Made by a program: the position numbers and the translations under genes
Assembly (NCBI GenBank): GCA_963519075.1
Contig: CAUQMH010000081.1
Span: 1-6,852 of the forward strand
Direction of reading: 5' to 3'
Length of the DNA: 6,852 nt
Origin: JABCPE02 sp963519075
GTDB lineage: Bacteria; Bacteroidota; Bacteroidia; Flavobacteriales; Weeksellaceae
Shown here: in pieces, positions 1 through 6,249 of the stretch
Layout of the letters: each line of letters starts with the position of its first letter
Numbering within the stretch: position 1 is the stretch's first letter
The notes under the pieces: generated by a model
Database searches by the model: none
Seen by the model: only the letters and a program-made list of their open reading frames with translations
What the model was told of the DNA's origin: nothing

Positions 1-707
1 ATACTAATGATAACCAATCTACTTACTTGACCTTCATTATCATCCAAAATTACAGCATAATCCTTCACACCATCCCCATCAAAATCCCCTGTGCTGAGTG
101 TAGATTTGGCACGGTCTGCATTCTGAGTAACACTATAAGTTCTGCCATTATGATAGCCATCAGCATCCAGAATCACTTTTTTCACCCCAGGAGGAAGTGA
201 GGAAAACGGAGGAAGCGAAAAACTATTTTTGAACTCTGTAAAACTATAAGCATCTATCAAGACCTCATCATCCACCGAAATAGGATACTGCTTGGTGCTA
301 GGAACTTTATATGGATTGTTCAGATAGATAATGCTATTTCCTGAAGAAGATTTTTCCACATCCAAATACACCTCATCACCAAAATTCAGCTTCTGACCAT
401 TTGGCAGGGTAAGAGTATTACTAATTACTTTATACAAAGCATATGGATCATATTCCCCCTCATACTCATCTGATAATGAGTCTTTTTTAGCTACATTTGC
501 TGAATCTTTATGCACTAGGGCTGAATCAGTATGAGGAACTTCTTTTTCTGCTTCCTTGTTTTTACCAAAGAAAACAAAATAGCCGCTCACTCCCAATATC
601 AGCGCTCCTATGATAGAAAAAGCGATATACAAAGACCTTTTGGAGATCTTTATATCACCGTTTTTCTGTTCTTGATTTTCTTGATTTTCATTGTTTAGAT
701 TTTCCAT
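1..707 (-). CDS. Membrane-anchored protein of unknown function with a Ca-binding-like Asp loop (C-terminus cut by window edge)
   Basis: I do not recognise the family with certainty. The frame is open from the ATG at 707 to the left edge, giving 235 complete codons and no stop. Residues 1-24 are polar and rich in Asn, Gln and Glu. Residues 26-47 form one hydrophobic membrane segment, preceded by KISKR and followed by GKNK. A charged Ser/Asp/Lys linker (about 49-88) leads into a periplasmic or exported domain. Residues 208-216 read DFDGDGVKD, the D-x-D-x-D-G-x-x-D calcium-loop pattern of FG-GAP/VCBS-type repeats and EF-hand-like proteins. The part near 91-130 (PNGQKLNFGDEVYLDVE) faintly resembles a bacterial SH3-like barrel, which is a guess. 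The topology suggests a single-pass anchor with a short cytoplasmic tail. A good promoter match lies just upstream, so it is probably its own transcription unit. The reading frame is sure; the function is unknown. Confidence 0.85.
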   Translation of the reverse strand, partial: MENLNNENQENQEQKNGDIKISKRSLYIAFSIIGALILGVSGYFVFFGKNKEAEKEVPHTDSALVHKDSANVAKKDSLSDEYEGEYDPYALYKVISNTLTLPNGQKLNFGDEVYLDVEKSSSGNSIIYLNNPYKVPSTKQYPISVDDEVLIDAYSFTEFKNSFSLPPFSSLPPGVKKVILDADGYHNGRTYSVTQNADRAKSTLSTGDFDGDGVKDYAVILDDNEGQVSRLVIIS

Positions 708-724
708 TATTTTTTATTTTTAGA

Positions 725-755
725 CAAAGATAATAAATAACTTTGTTCTAAACAA
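725..755 (-). promoter_or_regulatory. Putative Bacteroidota-type promoter for the left-edge membrane protein gene
   Basis: Read on the minus strand, TTG (755-753) is followed after 20 bases by TATCTTTG (732-725). This fits the Bacteroidota/Flavobacterium vegetative pattern of a TTG-containing -33 element and a TAnnTTTG -7 element. The start ATG at 707 is 17 bases past the -7 box, so the leader would be only about 10-12 bases and A-rich. This is the best promoter match in the window. It lies in the 64-base gap after the DUF493 gene. No start site has been mapped, so the assignment is an inference from motif and position. Confidence 0.55.
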
Positions 756-771
756 TGGGTTTTATGAGGAT

Positions 772-1062
772 TTACAGCATGATAACGCCATCTATTTTGG
801 CCACTTCTTTGTAAAGTCGGATTACATGGTCTGCATCCAAAACGAAGCAGGAAATACTACAGCTTATGTATTTGCCATTACTGCTTTCTTTAGTTGTGAT
901 GCTGTATTCTAAGCCATCAAATATCCTGTAAATCTCGGCAAGTCTCTCGCTGTCGTTGATGAGAATGAATTTATAGAGATAATTCTCTGGAAAATTATGT
1001 TGTTCTTCTAAATTGATTCTCAGTTTTTTATAAAATTCTTCTACTCTATTAGTCTGTTCCAT
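772..1062 (-). CDS. DUF493 (YbeD-like) small protein
   Basis: A complete 96-residue protein that resembles the DUF493/YbeD family: small cytoplasmic proteins with an ACT-like ferredoxin fold, suspected to be regulatory but without an established function. The pattern fits that fold: an N-terminal helix with charged residues (6-20), a strand YLYKFILI (28-35), a helix SERLAEIYRIF (38-48), a strand after a Gly/Lys turn with KYISCSISCFV (64-74), and a second helix DADHVIRLYKEVAKI (76-90) ending in DGVIML. There is no signal peptide or membrane segment. The length is normal for the family. The ATG at 1062 is 5 bases past the stop of the MarC-family gene, so the two are likely co-transcribed. The leader is A-rich without a Shine-Dalgarno sequence. 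The family call comes from overall pattern and length; it has no diagnostic catalytic motif. Confidence 0.75.
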   Translation of the reverse strand: MEQTNRVEEFYKKLRINLEEQHNFPENYLYKFILINDSERLAEIYRIFDGLEYSITTKESSNGKYISCSISCFVLDADHVIRLYKEVAKIDGVIML

Positions 1063-1067
1063 TTATT

Positions 1068-1670
1068 TTAATTTATTTGGTTAGAAAAAGTGTTTATCAG
1101 CTGAACTAAATTAGCCATAAACATTTTAATGGAGATTGCCAACAAAATTATGCCAAATGCTTTTTTGAGAACCATAAGTGTCCCTTCGTTTATTTTTTTG
1201 GACAAAAAGTCAGATGATTTTAAAATAATATAAACAAATAGCATGTTGAGCAAAATAGCAATGACAATATTGATAACATGATAATTTGCACGAAGCGAAA
1301 GAGTCGCCGTAAGAGAACCTGCTCCCGCCACCAAAGGAAACGCGATAGGAATGATAGAAGCTGCTTGCATTTCTTCGTTTTTATGAATATCTATGCCCAA
1401 TATCATTTCTAATGCAATGATGAAAACAACGAAAGCACCCGCAATAGCAAAAGAGTTGATATCCAATCCTATGACTTTCAATAACTTATCTCCTAAAAAT
1501 AAAAAAGAGAGCATAATCCCCGTGGCTACAATGGTTGCTTTTTCGGATTCTATTTTTCCAAATTTTTTCCTTAAACTCACAAAAATAGGAATAGAACCAA
1601 TAGCATCAATAATGGCAAATAAAACCAAAAAACATGTGATAATTTCGTCAAATGAGATAGCATCCAGCAT
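1068..1670 (-). CDS. MarC-family integral membrane protein
   Basis: A complete 200-residue inner-membrane protein with about six hydrophobic segments (near 8-31, 45-65, 70-92, 106-127, 131-152 and 168-190), the usual size and layout for the MarC/UPF0056 family. Family-like signatures are FAIIDAIGSIPIF (18-30), the IAGAFVVFIIALEMILG stretch (76-92) and IPIAFPLVAGAGSLTATL (107-124), which carries the Pro and Gly residues typical of the second half. The family is annotated as possible amino-acid or small-molecule transporters; despite its name, E. coli MarC was later shown not to confer multiple antibiotic resistance. The substrate here is unknown. It starts at ATG 1670, 44 bases after the batD stop, with a possible promoter in that gap, and is followed after 5 bases by the DUF493 gene. 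The family call is strong and the transport role tentative. Confidence 0.9.
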   Translation of the reverse strand: MLDAISFDEIITCFLVLFAIIDAIGSIPIFVSLRKKFGKIESEKATIVATGIMLSFLFLGDKLLKVIGLDINSFAIAGAFVVFIIALEMILGIDIHKNEEMQAASIIPIAFPLVAGAGSLTATLSLRANYHVINIVIAILLNMLFVYIILKSSDFLSKKINEGTLMVLKKAFGIILLAISIKMFMANLVQLINTFSNQIN

Positions 1671-1692
1671 AGATTAGTTTTTAAAAATTTCT

Positions 1693-1723
1693 CAAAAATA
1701 TGAATATTTTTTAACTATTCCAT
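1693..1723 (-). promoter_or_regulatory. Possible internal promoter upstream of the MarC-family gene
   Basis: In the 44-base gap after batD, the minus strand reads TATTTTTG (1700-1693), a match to the Bacteroidota TAnnTTTG -7 element, 22 bases before the marC-family ATG at 1670. At a 20-base spacing the upstream position holds TATG (1724-1721), only a partial match to TTTG, so the -33 element is weak. It would let the MarC/DUF493 pair be expressed separately from the bat genes. The very high A+T content makes chance matches likely. Confidence 0.3.
1694..1711. repeat. Perfect 8-base inverted repeat in the batD-marC gap
   Basis: AAAAATAT (1694-1701) and ATATTTTT (1704-1711) are exact reverse complements separated by GA. 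The dyad overlaps the putative -7 box of the MarC-family gene, so it could be a protein-binding site. It contains no G-C pair in the stem, so it is not a convincing terminator, and the AT richness makes a chance origin quite possible. Confidence 0.4.
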
Positions 1724-3409
1724 AATTTTAGTATAAAATCTGACGATGTCATTATAGAATTCATATAAATCCGCATGAACAGGAGCATATTTTGCTTCTT
1801 GAATTTTAGTTCTAAACCTCTCAAAATCTTGCACAAAATCAGCATTTTCTGTTTCTTCAAAAAACTCTAAAATGGTTTGGTTTTTCAGCCTTCTTGTTTG
1901 ATTTTCAGCCTCTTCGTGGAGTTCTTGGTAATTTTCAAAGAAACTTGCAGAATTTCCTTTGTCCACCGCATTTTTTATTGCTCCGAAATAGTATTCTTTC
2001 CCGATAGAAATATTTTCCTTTAATAATTCTTCGGTTTCGGCTATGGTCGTTATTTTATTATCTGATTGTGCATTATTCCATTGTTTAGGTTTCTTTTTTC
2101 TAAATGTAAAGAAATAAATCACCAAAAGAGAACCAAACACAAGAAGCCCTATTCCTGCTAATCTTCCAAAATCAAAGGTTTCTGTTTCATCTTCCTCCTC
2201 TGAAATTGGAAGGAGATTAACTTTTTTTAGGATATGCCCTGTATCATCCATTACTTTATTTAGGGTGGATTTCGGAGAATCCATAGCATCTTTGGACAAT
2301 GATAATATTTTTATATTGTCTGAATCTATGGTTTGATATTGTTTTTCATCAATATCAAAATAAGCAAAATTTTCATAATGAATAGTAATTTCGCCTTCTT
2401 TTTTAGGGATAATCACATAGTGGTCTGTTTTCTCGCCAGAAAATTCAGATTCTTTAATATCCATTTTTTGATTTGGCTTAAGGACTGTATAATCATTTGA
2501 TTCTACAATTTTTGGAAGTTCTATATCTGCTATATTTCCTTTTCCTTTCAGCTTCACAAAGACATCCATGGGCTGATTTACTTCCACTTCTTCCTTTGGA
2601 ATTTCTACCTTTAAATCAAACTTTCCTACTGCGTTTTTAAAACTGCTCGGTGCGCCTTCAGGAAGTTTTTTTACATGAATTCTAAGCGGATTGGATAGTA
2701 TTTTTTCTTCATTAAACAGCGCAGTTGCAGGAGACACGAAGAAGTTTCCTTCCCTCTCTGGAATGACTACAAATGAGCCTATGACCTGCATCGCCATTTC
2801 ATCACTTTTATCTATCTCTATATCTTCTCTCTTTAGATTTACAGTATGGATTTTTTTGGTATTTTGAGGAAGTTTTATATGATTTACTTTTCTAAAATCT
2901 TGATAATTATGGGGATTTGCTTTTAGTTTTAAAACCACATTAACTGGCTGATTTTGATAAACATCCTTATCTAAAACCTCCATAATCATAGAAACAGTTC
3001 TACCCCATGTGTCATTTTTTCGTTTCCCATCTCTCACCAAAATTTCAAACGGCTCAGACCTATATGTCTTTCCGTTTACCTGCACCAATGCGCTTCCTAT
3101 TCTAGTTTTTCCTGCATGTTTAGGCTGTAAGATGAGATGATAAAGGACTTGTCTTACCACATTTCCCGTTTCTGGGTCTATGGCTGCTACGGATTCTGTA
3201 GCGTTTCCAAGGATTTCAAATTTTGATAAGTCTGGAAGCCTCACAGGCGACTGCTGCTGGTAGTTTTCGCCGATAATTTCAAGTCCGATGCTTAAATTAA
3301 ATGGTTCCCTTACTTGGTATTCTTTGGTATCTGTTCCGGCCAAAAGCGTTACTTGTCCATATCCAAATATGGGCAGAATAAATAATAATATGTAAGCTCT
3401 CAGTCTCAT
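1715..3409 (-). CDS. batD: BatD aerotolerance-type membrane protein
   Basis: A 564-residue protein from the ATG at 3409. It begins with a signal peptide (MRLRAYILLFILPIFGYG, cleavage likely before Gln19), followed by about 390 residues of periplasmic beta-rich sequence with repeated segments such as YQVREPFNLSIGLE, YQNQPVNVVLKLKA and VEVNQPMDVFVKLKG. These repeated 'needs/gives' strands are typical of BatD (oxygen-tolerance family). After an acidic stretch (SEEEDETETFD), one membrane segment lies at about 416-436, followed by FRKKKPKQW and a roughly 125-residue cytoplasmic helical tail. In Bacteroides, bat genes were linked to aerotolerance; the biochemical role remains unclear, and assembly with the VWA and TPR proteins in the envelope is inferred. 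An in-frame TTG at 3415 is possible, but the ATG forms TAATG with the batC stop, pointing to translational coupling. Length and architecture are normal for the family. Confidence 0.92.
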   Translation of the reverse strand: MRLRAYILLFILPIFGYGQVTLLAGTDTKEYQVREPFNLSIGLEIIGENYQQQSPVRLPDLSKFEILGNATESVAAIDPETGNVVRQVLYHLILQPKHAGKTRIGSALVQVNGKTYRSEPFEILVRDGKRKNDTWGRTVSMIMEVLDKDVYQNQPVNVVLKLKANPHNYQDFRKVNHIKLPQNTKKIHTVNLKREDIEIDKSDEMAMQVIGSFVVIPEREGNFFVSPATALFNEEKILSNPLRIHVKKLPEGAPSSFKNAVGKFDLKVEIPKEEVEVNQPMDVFVKLKGKGNIADIELPKIVESNDYTVLKPNQKMDIKESEFSGEKTDHYVIIPKKEGEITIHYENFAYFDIDEKQYQTIDSDNIKILSLSKDAMDSPKSTLNKVMDDTGHILKKVNLLPISEEEDETETFDFGRLAGIGLLVFGSLLVIYFFTFRKKKPKQWNNAQSDNKITTIAETEELLKENISIGKEYYFGAIKNAVDKGNSASFFENYQELHEEAENQTRRLKNQTILEFFEETENADFVQDFERFRTKIQEAKYAPVHADLYEFYNDIVRFYTKIME

Positions 3410-4140
3410 TACCAATCTTTACGATTGCTCTGCGGCTGGGCATATCCCTGCTTTCCCAAAGCTCTTTTAGCGGTGTGGCGTTCGCGTTCTTCTATGTATT
3501 GTAATAGTTCTTTTTCTAGTTCTTTTGGCTGATTGGGTTCTTCTTTTTTATTAGAATTATCCTCTTGCTGCTGGTTCTCCTGCTGCTCCTTTTTAAATTT
3601 ATCATTTTCTGGAGCATACATATCCATAGGATTTTCTTTTTCCCCTTTATTTTGCTCGTTATTTTGTTGCTGTTGAGATTGTTGTTGGTCTTGTTCCTGC
3701 TGTTGTTGCTTGGAATCCTTTTTCTGCAAAGCAATTTGCAGATTTTTTAAGATGGTTTGATTATTTGGGTCTAGTTTTAGGGCTTTTTTATAAGAATCTA
3801 TGGCCTCTTTTTGCTGTTTATTTTTGGAATAAGCGTTACCCAAATTATACAGAGTAGCTGTTTTTTGCTCTTTGGTTTTTGCGTTTTTTAGTGCTTTTTG
3901 GTAGGTAGAAATGGCATCAGAATATTGGTTTTTCTTGTATAGAGTATTTCCCAGATTATACTGCGCCCTGAAATCTTCTGACTTACCCTGTAGGGTCTTC
4001 AGATAATGATACGACGCATCATCAAAGTCTCCTTTCTCAAAACTCTGGTTCCCTCTATGTGTATGAACATCACTGCTCACCTGTGCAGAGACCTGCATCA
4101 CAAAAACCAAACTATATAGAACTAATAAAACTCTTGCCAT
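3409..4140 (-). CDS. batC: BatC-like periplasmic TPR protein
   Basis: A 243-residue protein from the ATG at 4140. Residues 1-20 (MARVLLVLYSLVFVMQVSAQ) are a signal peptide with a likely VSA-Q cleavage. TPR units follow at about 25-55 (RGNQSFEKGDFDDASYHYLK), 58-90 (AQYNLGNTLYKKNQYSDAIS) and 95-128 (TLYNLGNAYSKNKQQKEAID, ending LKLDPNN), showing the usual W/Y-L-G-Y-A-P pattern. Residues 140-205 are low-complexity, rich in Gln, Asn, Lys and Glu. The tail (ERERHTAKRALGKQGYAQPQSNRKDW) is again ordered-looking and basic. TPR domains mediate protein contacts; position between VWA and BatD genes identifies it as BatC. An in-frame TTG at 4155 would extend it by MPNKY, but it would put a basic, non-hydrophobic lead before the signal peptide and would start inside a promoter-like -7 box, so the ATG is preferred. 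Its stop overlaps the batD start. Confidence 0.9.
   Translation of the reverse strand: MARVLLVLYSLVFVMQVSAQVSSDVHTHRGNQSFEKGDFDDASYHYLKTLQGKSEDFRAQYNLGNTLYKKNQYSDAISTYQKALKNAKTKEQKTATLYNLGNAYSKNKQQKEAIDSYKKALKLDPNNQTILKNLQIALQKKDSKQQQQEQDQQQSQQQQNNEQNKGEKENPMDMYAPENDKFKKEQQENQQQEDNSNKKEEPNQPKELEKELLQYIEERERHTAKRALGKQGYAQPQSNRKDW
3664..3708 (-). repeat. CAA/CAG glutamine-codon tract inside batC
   Basis: Fifteen codons (residues 145-159) encode Gln except for Glu149, Asp151 and Ser155, written with mixed CAA and CAG codons. The tract sits in the low-complexity linker between the TPR domain and the basic C-terminal tail. In-frame gain or loss of such codons by slippage is plausible, so length may vary among strains. 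The mixed codons argue against a freshly expanded pure triplet repeat. Confidence 0.7.
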
Positions 4141-4152
4141 ATATTTATTAGG

Positions 4153-4160
4153 CAAAAGTA
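4153..4160 (-). promoter_or_regulatory. Possible -7 promoter element upstream of batC
   Basis: The 84-base gap between batB and batC contains TACTTTTG on the minus strand, matching the Bacteroidota -7 consensus TAnnTTTG. No TTG is present 19-20 bases upstream (the sequence there is CTTC), so the -33 element is missing or poor. The batC ATG at 4140 is 12 bases past the box, which would leave a leader of only about 6-8 bases. It could allow batC-batD to be made independently of pfkA-batB. Evidence is motif and position only. Confidence 0.3.
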
Positions 4161-4172
4161 AACTTTCTTTTG
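4153..4172. repeat. Inverted repeat overlapping the putative batC -7 box
   Basis: CAAAAG (4153-4158) and CTTTTG (4167-4172) are perfect reverse complements separated by 8 bases, and two further A-T pairs can form inside after one mismatch. One arm coincides with the TTTG half of the -7 box. It could be an operator or an mRNA hairpin near the start codon. There is no U-run typical of a terminator after it on the minus strand. The arms are short and AT-rich, so chance cannot be excluded. Confidence 0.4.
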
Positions 4173-4224
4173 TTAAAAAAGAAGCTGTTTTGTGTTAAAA
4201 ATTGCTAAAAATTAGGTATTTACA

Positions 4225-5241
4225 TTATATATTCAAATCTCTTCTAGGATTCAAAAAATATATCAGAAAAAGTAAAACCAGTGCCCCAGCCAAAAACCAC
4301 TGATAATAATGCTCCTTATTCAGAATGCTTATTTTACTCGCTTTACCGCCATCTTTTTGACTTGATTTTATGTCTTTTATAATTTCATTTGCTGCTCTTT
4401 CTACGCTATTTCCATCTATATACACCCCTCCCGTTTTCTCGGAAATGGTTTTGAGAGCCTGCGTTTCTCTTCTAGTGATGACCGTATTCCCATCCTCATC
4501 TTTTTTATAATCTTGATAAAGGTTAAACTGAAGCTCTGGTATCGCTCCACCTTCTTCCGTGCCTATCCCCACACTGGTCACAGCAATATTATTTTTCTGG
4601 GCTAAATTCACCGCCGCATCGTGGTTTCCTTCATTATCTTCTCCATCGCTGATTAGAACGACTTTTTTCAATCCTGAAACTCCTTTTTTCAGCTTTTTTT
4701 CGGTTTCTTCCATTGCTAAAAGAAAATCCGTTCCCTGCCTTTTTATCAAATCCGAACTAAGGTTTTCCAAATAAATATCCACTGAAGAATAATCCGTAGT
4801 CAACGGCATCATCGTTCGCGCCTCGCCAGCAAAAACCACTATTCCCACTCGCTCTTCGCGGAGTTGGTTCAAGGTTTTATTTAAAATCAATTTGGCTTGT
4901 TCCAGTCTTGAAGGCTCTATATCATTAGAATTCATAGAGTTAGAAACATCCACCAAAAATATCACATCAGATGAAGCTTTCTCCACGCTCATTTCTGTTT
5001 TTTCATTCTTTACAATATCCACAAAAGACAAAATCAAGAGCAAAAAAGACATAACATAGCACAAAACCAAAACTCCTGAAAACCTTGATTTTTCACCAAA
5101 AATATGTTTCTGAAACCTACTTTCTGCAAAAAAATCCCGCTTCTTTTTTCTCCACTTAGAAAAATCCCAAAGCAGATACACCGCCATCAGTAAAACCAAC
5201 AGCAGCCCAAAATATCGATAATTTCCAAACTCCCAGTTCAT
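4225..5241 (-). CDS. batB: BatB-like von Willebrand A membrane protein
   Basis: A complete 338-residue inner-membrane protein. Hydrophobic segments lie at about 10-26, 55-76 and 313-331, placing the VWA domain (about 92-292) in the periplasm or cytoplasm between the second and third segments. The metal-ion-dependent adhesion site looks intact: DVSNS (Asp98, Ser100, Ser102), Thr171 in RQGTDF, and Asp199 in ISDGED. Conserved family stretches are DIEPSRLEQAK (107-117), GIVVFAGEA (133-141) and LTTDYSSVDIYL (147-158). In Bacteroidota such proteins come as a BatA-BatB pair; this single copy sits directly before a BatC-BatD pair and ends EHYYQWFLAGALVLL, so BatB is the better name, although BatA cannot be excluded by reading. 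It probably binds partner envelope proteins through the MIDAS metal. The ATG at 5241 is 15 bases after the pfkA stop with AAAGA close by, so it is likely co-transcribed with pfkA. Confidence 0.88.
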   Translation of the reverse strand: MNWEFGNYRYFGLLLVLLMAVYLLWDFSKWRKKKRDFFAESRFQKHIFGEKSRFSGVLVLCYVMSFLLLILSFVDIVKNEKTEMSVEKASSDVIFLVDVSNSMNSNDIEPSRLEQAKLILNKTLNQLREERVGIVVFAGEARTMMPLTTDYSSVDIYLENLSSDLIKRQGTDFLLAMEETEKKLKKGVSGLKKVVLISDGEDNEGNHDAAVNLAQKNNIAVTSVGIGTEEGGAIPELQFNLYQDYKKDEDGNTVITRRETQALKTISEKTGGVYIDGNSVERAANEIIKDIKSSQKDGGKASKISILNKEHYYQWFLAGALVLLFLIYFLNPRRDLNI

Positions 5242-5256
5242 TCTTTATCTTAGTTT

Positions 5257-6249
5257 CTACATACTCATAATATCTGTGATCCTGATAAGGTCTTTATCTA
5301 TTTTGCTCTCATCATTCTCTTTCACGGCTTTTTCTAGTGGGATAAGTTCCATCCTATCATTGTTAATTCCCACCATATACTGTGAATTCCCTTCTAGCAG
5401 GGATTCCACCGCTTTTACGCCCATTCTCGTTGCCAAAACTCGGTCATAGCAGGTAGGAGTCCCGCCTCGCTGCATGTGTCCCAACACAGAAACTCTAATA
5501 TCATATTCAGGGCGTTTCTGCTCTACATATTCTTTAAGTTCAAACACCGCTTTCCCTGCTGTATTTCCTTCAGCTACCACTATAATATTGGAAGTTTTTC
5601 CTCTTCGTTTTCCCCTGTCAATATCTTCGAGTAAAACTTCTGCTGGAATATTTTTTTCTGGAATTATAATTCGCTCTGCTCCGCCGCCAATTCCTGAATT
5701 TAGCGCAATAAAGCCTGAGTCCCGCCCCATCACTTCCACGAAAAACATTCTATTGTGAGAACTAGCGGTATCCCTTATTTTGTCAATGGCATCCACTACG
5801 GTATTTAACGCCGTATCGTAGCCGATAGTATGTGTAGTCCCATAGATGTCGTTGTCTATCGTTCCAGGAATTCCCATCACAGGAAAACCAAATTCTTGAC
5901 TAAAAGACAACGCTCCTGTAAAGGTTCCATCGCCGCCAATCACCACCAAAGCCTCTACTCCATTATTAGTCAAGTTCTTATAAGCACTTTCTCTGCCCTC
6001 TTTCGTTCTAAAACCTTCTGAACGGGCTGATTTTAGGAAAGTTCCACCTTTGTTTATAATATTGCGGACACTACGGGCATTTAGCTCCACAAAATCATCC
6101 TCTATCATTCCTTGGAAACCACGATAAATCCCCAAAACTTCCACCTCATGATAGGAACATGTACGCACCACAGCTCTGATGGCTGCATTCATCCCTGGAG
6201 CATCTCCACCAGAGGTCAGAACCGCTATTTTATTGACTTTTTTTAGCAT
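5257..6249 (-). CDS. pfkA: ATP-dependent 6-phosphofructokinase
   Basis: A complete 330-residue cytoplasmic enzyme that phosphorylates fructose 6-phosphate to fructose 1,6-bisphosphate, the committed step of glycolysis. Motifs in order: the nucleotide-binding start LTSGGDAPGMNAAIRAVVR (11-29), GGTFLKSAR (68-76), GGDGT (105-109), the catalytic loop PGTIDND (128-134, with Asp132 matching E. coli base Asp127), MGRDSG (174-179), and the sugar-phosphate site LGHMQRGG (256-263). Gly108 and Gly129 occupy the two positions where pyrophosphate-dependent enzymes carry Asp and Lys, so ATP is the expected donor. Arg25 and Arg29 align with E. coli Arg21 and Arg25 of the effector site, so allosteric control by ADP/phosphoenolpyruvate is possible but unproven. 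The length is close to the 320-residue bacterial norm. The ATG at 6249 lies 4 bases after the helicase stop, so co-transcription is likely, and batB follows after 15 bases. Confidence 0.97.
   Translation of the reverse strand: MLKKVNKIAVLTSGGDAPGMNAAIRAVVRTCSYHEVEVLGIYRGFQGMIEDDFVELNARSVRNIINKGGTFLKSARSEGFRTKEGRESAYKNLTNNGVEALVVIGGDGTFTGALSFSQEFGFPVMGIPGTIDNDIYGTTHTIGYDTALNTVVDAIDKIRDTASSHNRMFFVEVMGRDSGFIALNSGIGGGAERIIIPEKNIPAEVLLEDIDRGKRRGKTSNIIVVAEGNTAGKAVFELKEYVEQKRPEYDIRVSVLGHMQRGGTPTCYDRVLATRMGVKAVESLLEGNSQYMVGINNDRMELIPLEKAVKENDESKIDKDLIRITDIMSM

Noticed and set aside
743..755. TTGTT-CTA-AACAA hairpin as a terminator after the DUF493 gene
   Set aside because: The stem is five AT-rich base pairs with no following U-run on the minus strand, so it is too weak to call a terminator.
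1393..1677. Plus-strand open frame of 94 codons
   Set aside because: It lies antisense to the clearly recognisable MarC-family gene, and its translation shows no domain or plausible composition.
3410..3415. TTG start for batD at 3415
   Set aside because: It adds only two residues; the ATG at 3409 forms the TAATG overlap with batC and leads directly into the signal peptide.
3516..3734. Minus-strand frame of 72 codons inside batC
   Set aside because: A shifted frame of the low-complexity linker, rich in Ser, Asn, Lys and Arg, with no independent support.
3565..3750. Plus-strand hydrophobic, Leu-rich open frame
   Set aside because: It is the antisense reading of the Gln/Asn/Lys-rich linker of batC; the CAA/CAG codons read backward give Leu, so the apparent membrane protein is an artefact.
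4168..4201. Direct repeats TTTTGTTAAAAA and TTTTGTGTTAAAAA before batC
   Set aside because: Two imperfect, AT-rich copies about 20 bases apart in a very AT-rich gap are not distinguishable from chance.
5257..6249. Pyrophosphate-dependent phosphofructokinase
   Set aside because: The motifs read GGDG and PGTIDND; pyrophosphate enzymes have Asp and Lys at the two diagnostic Gly positions.
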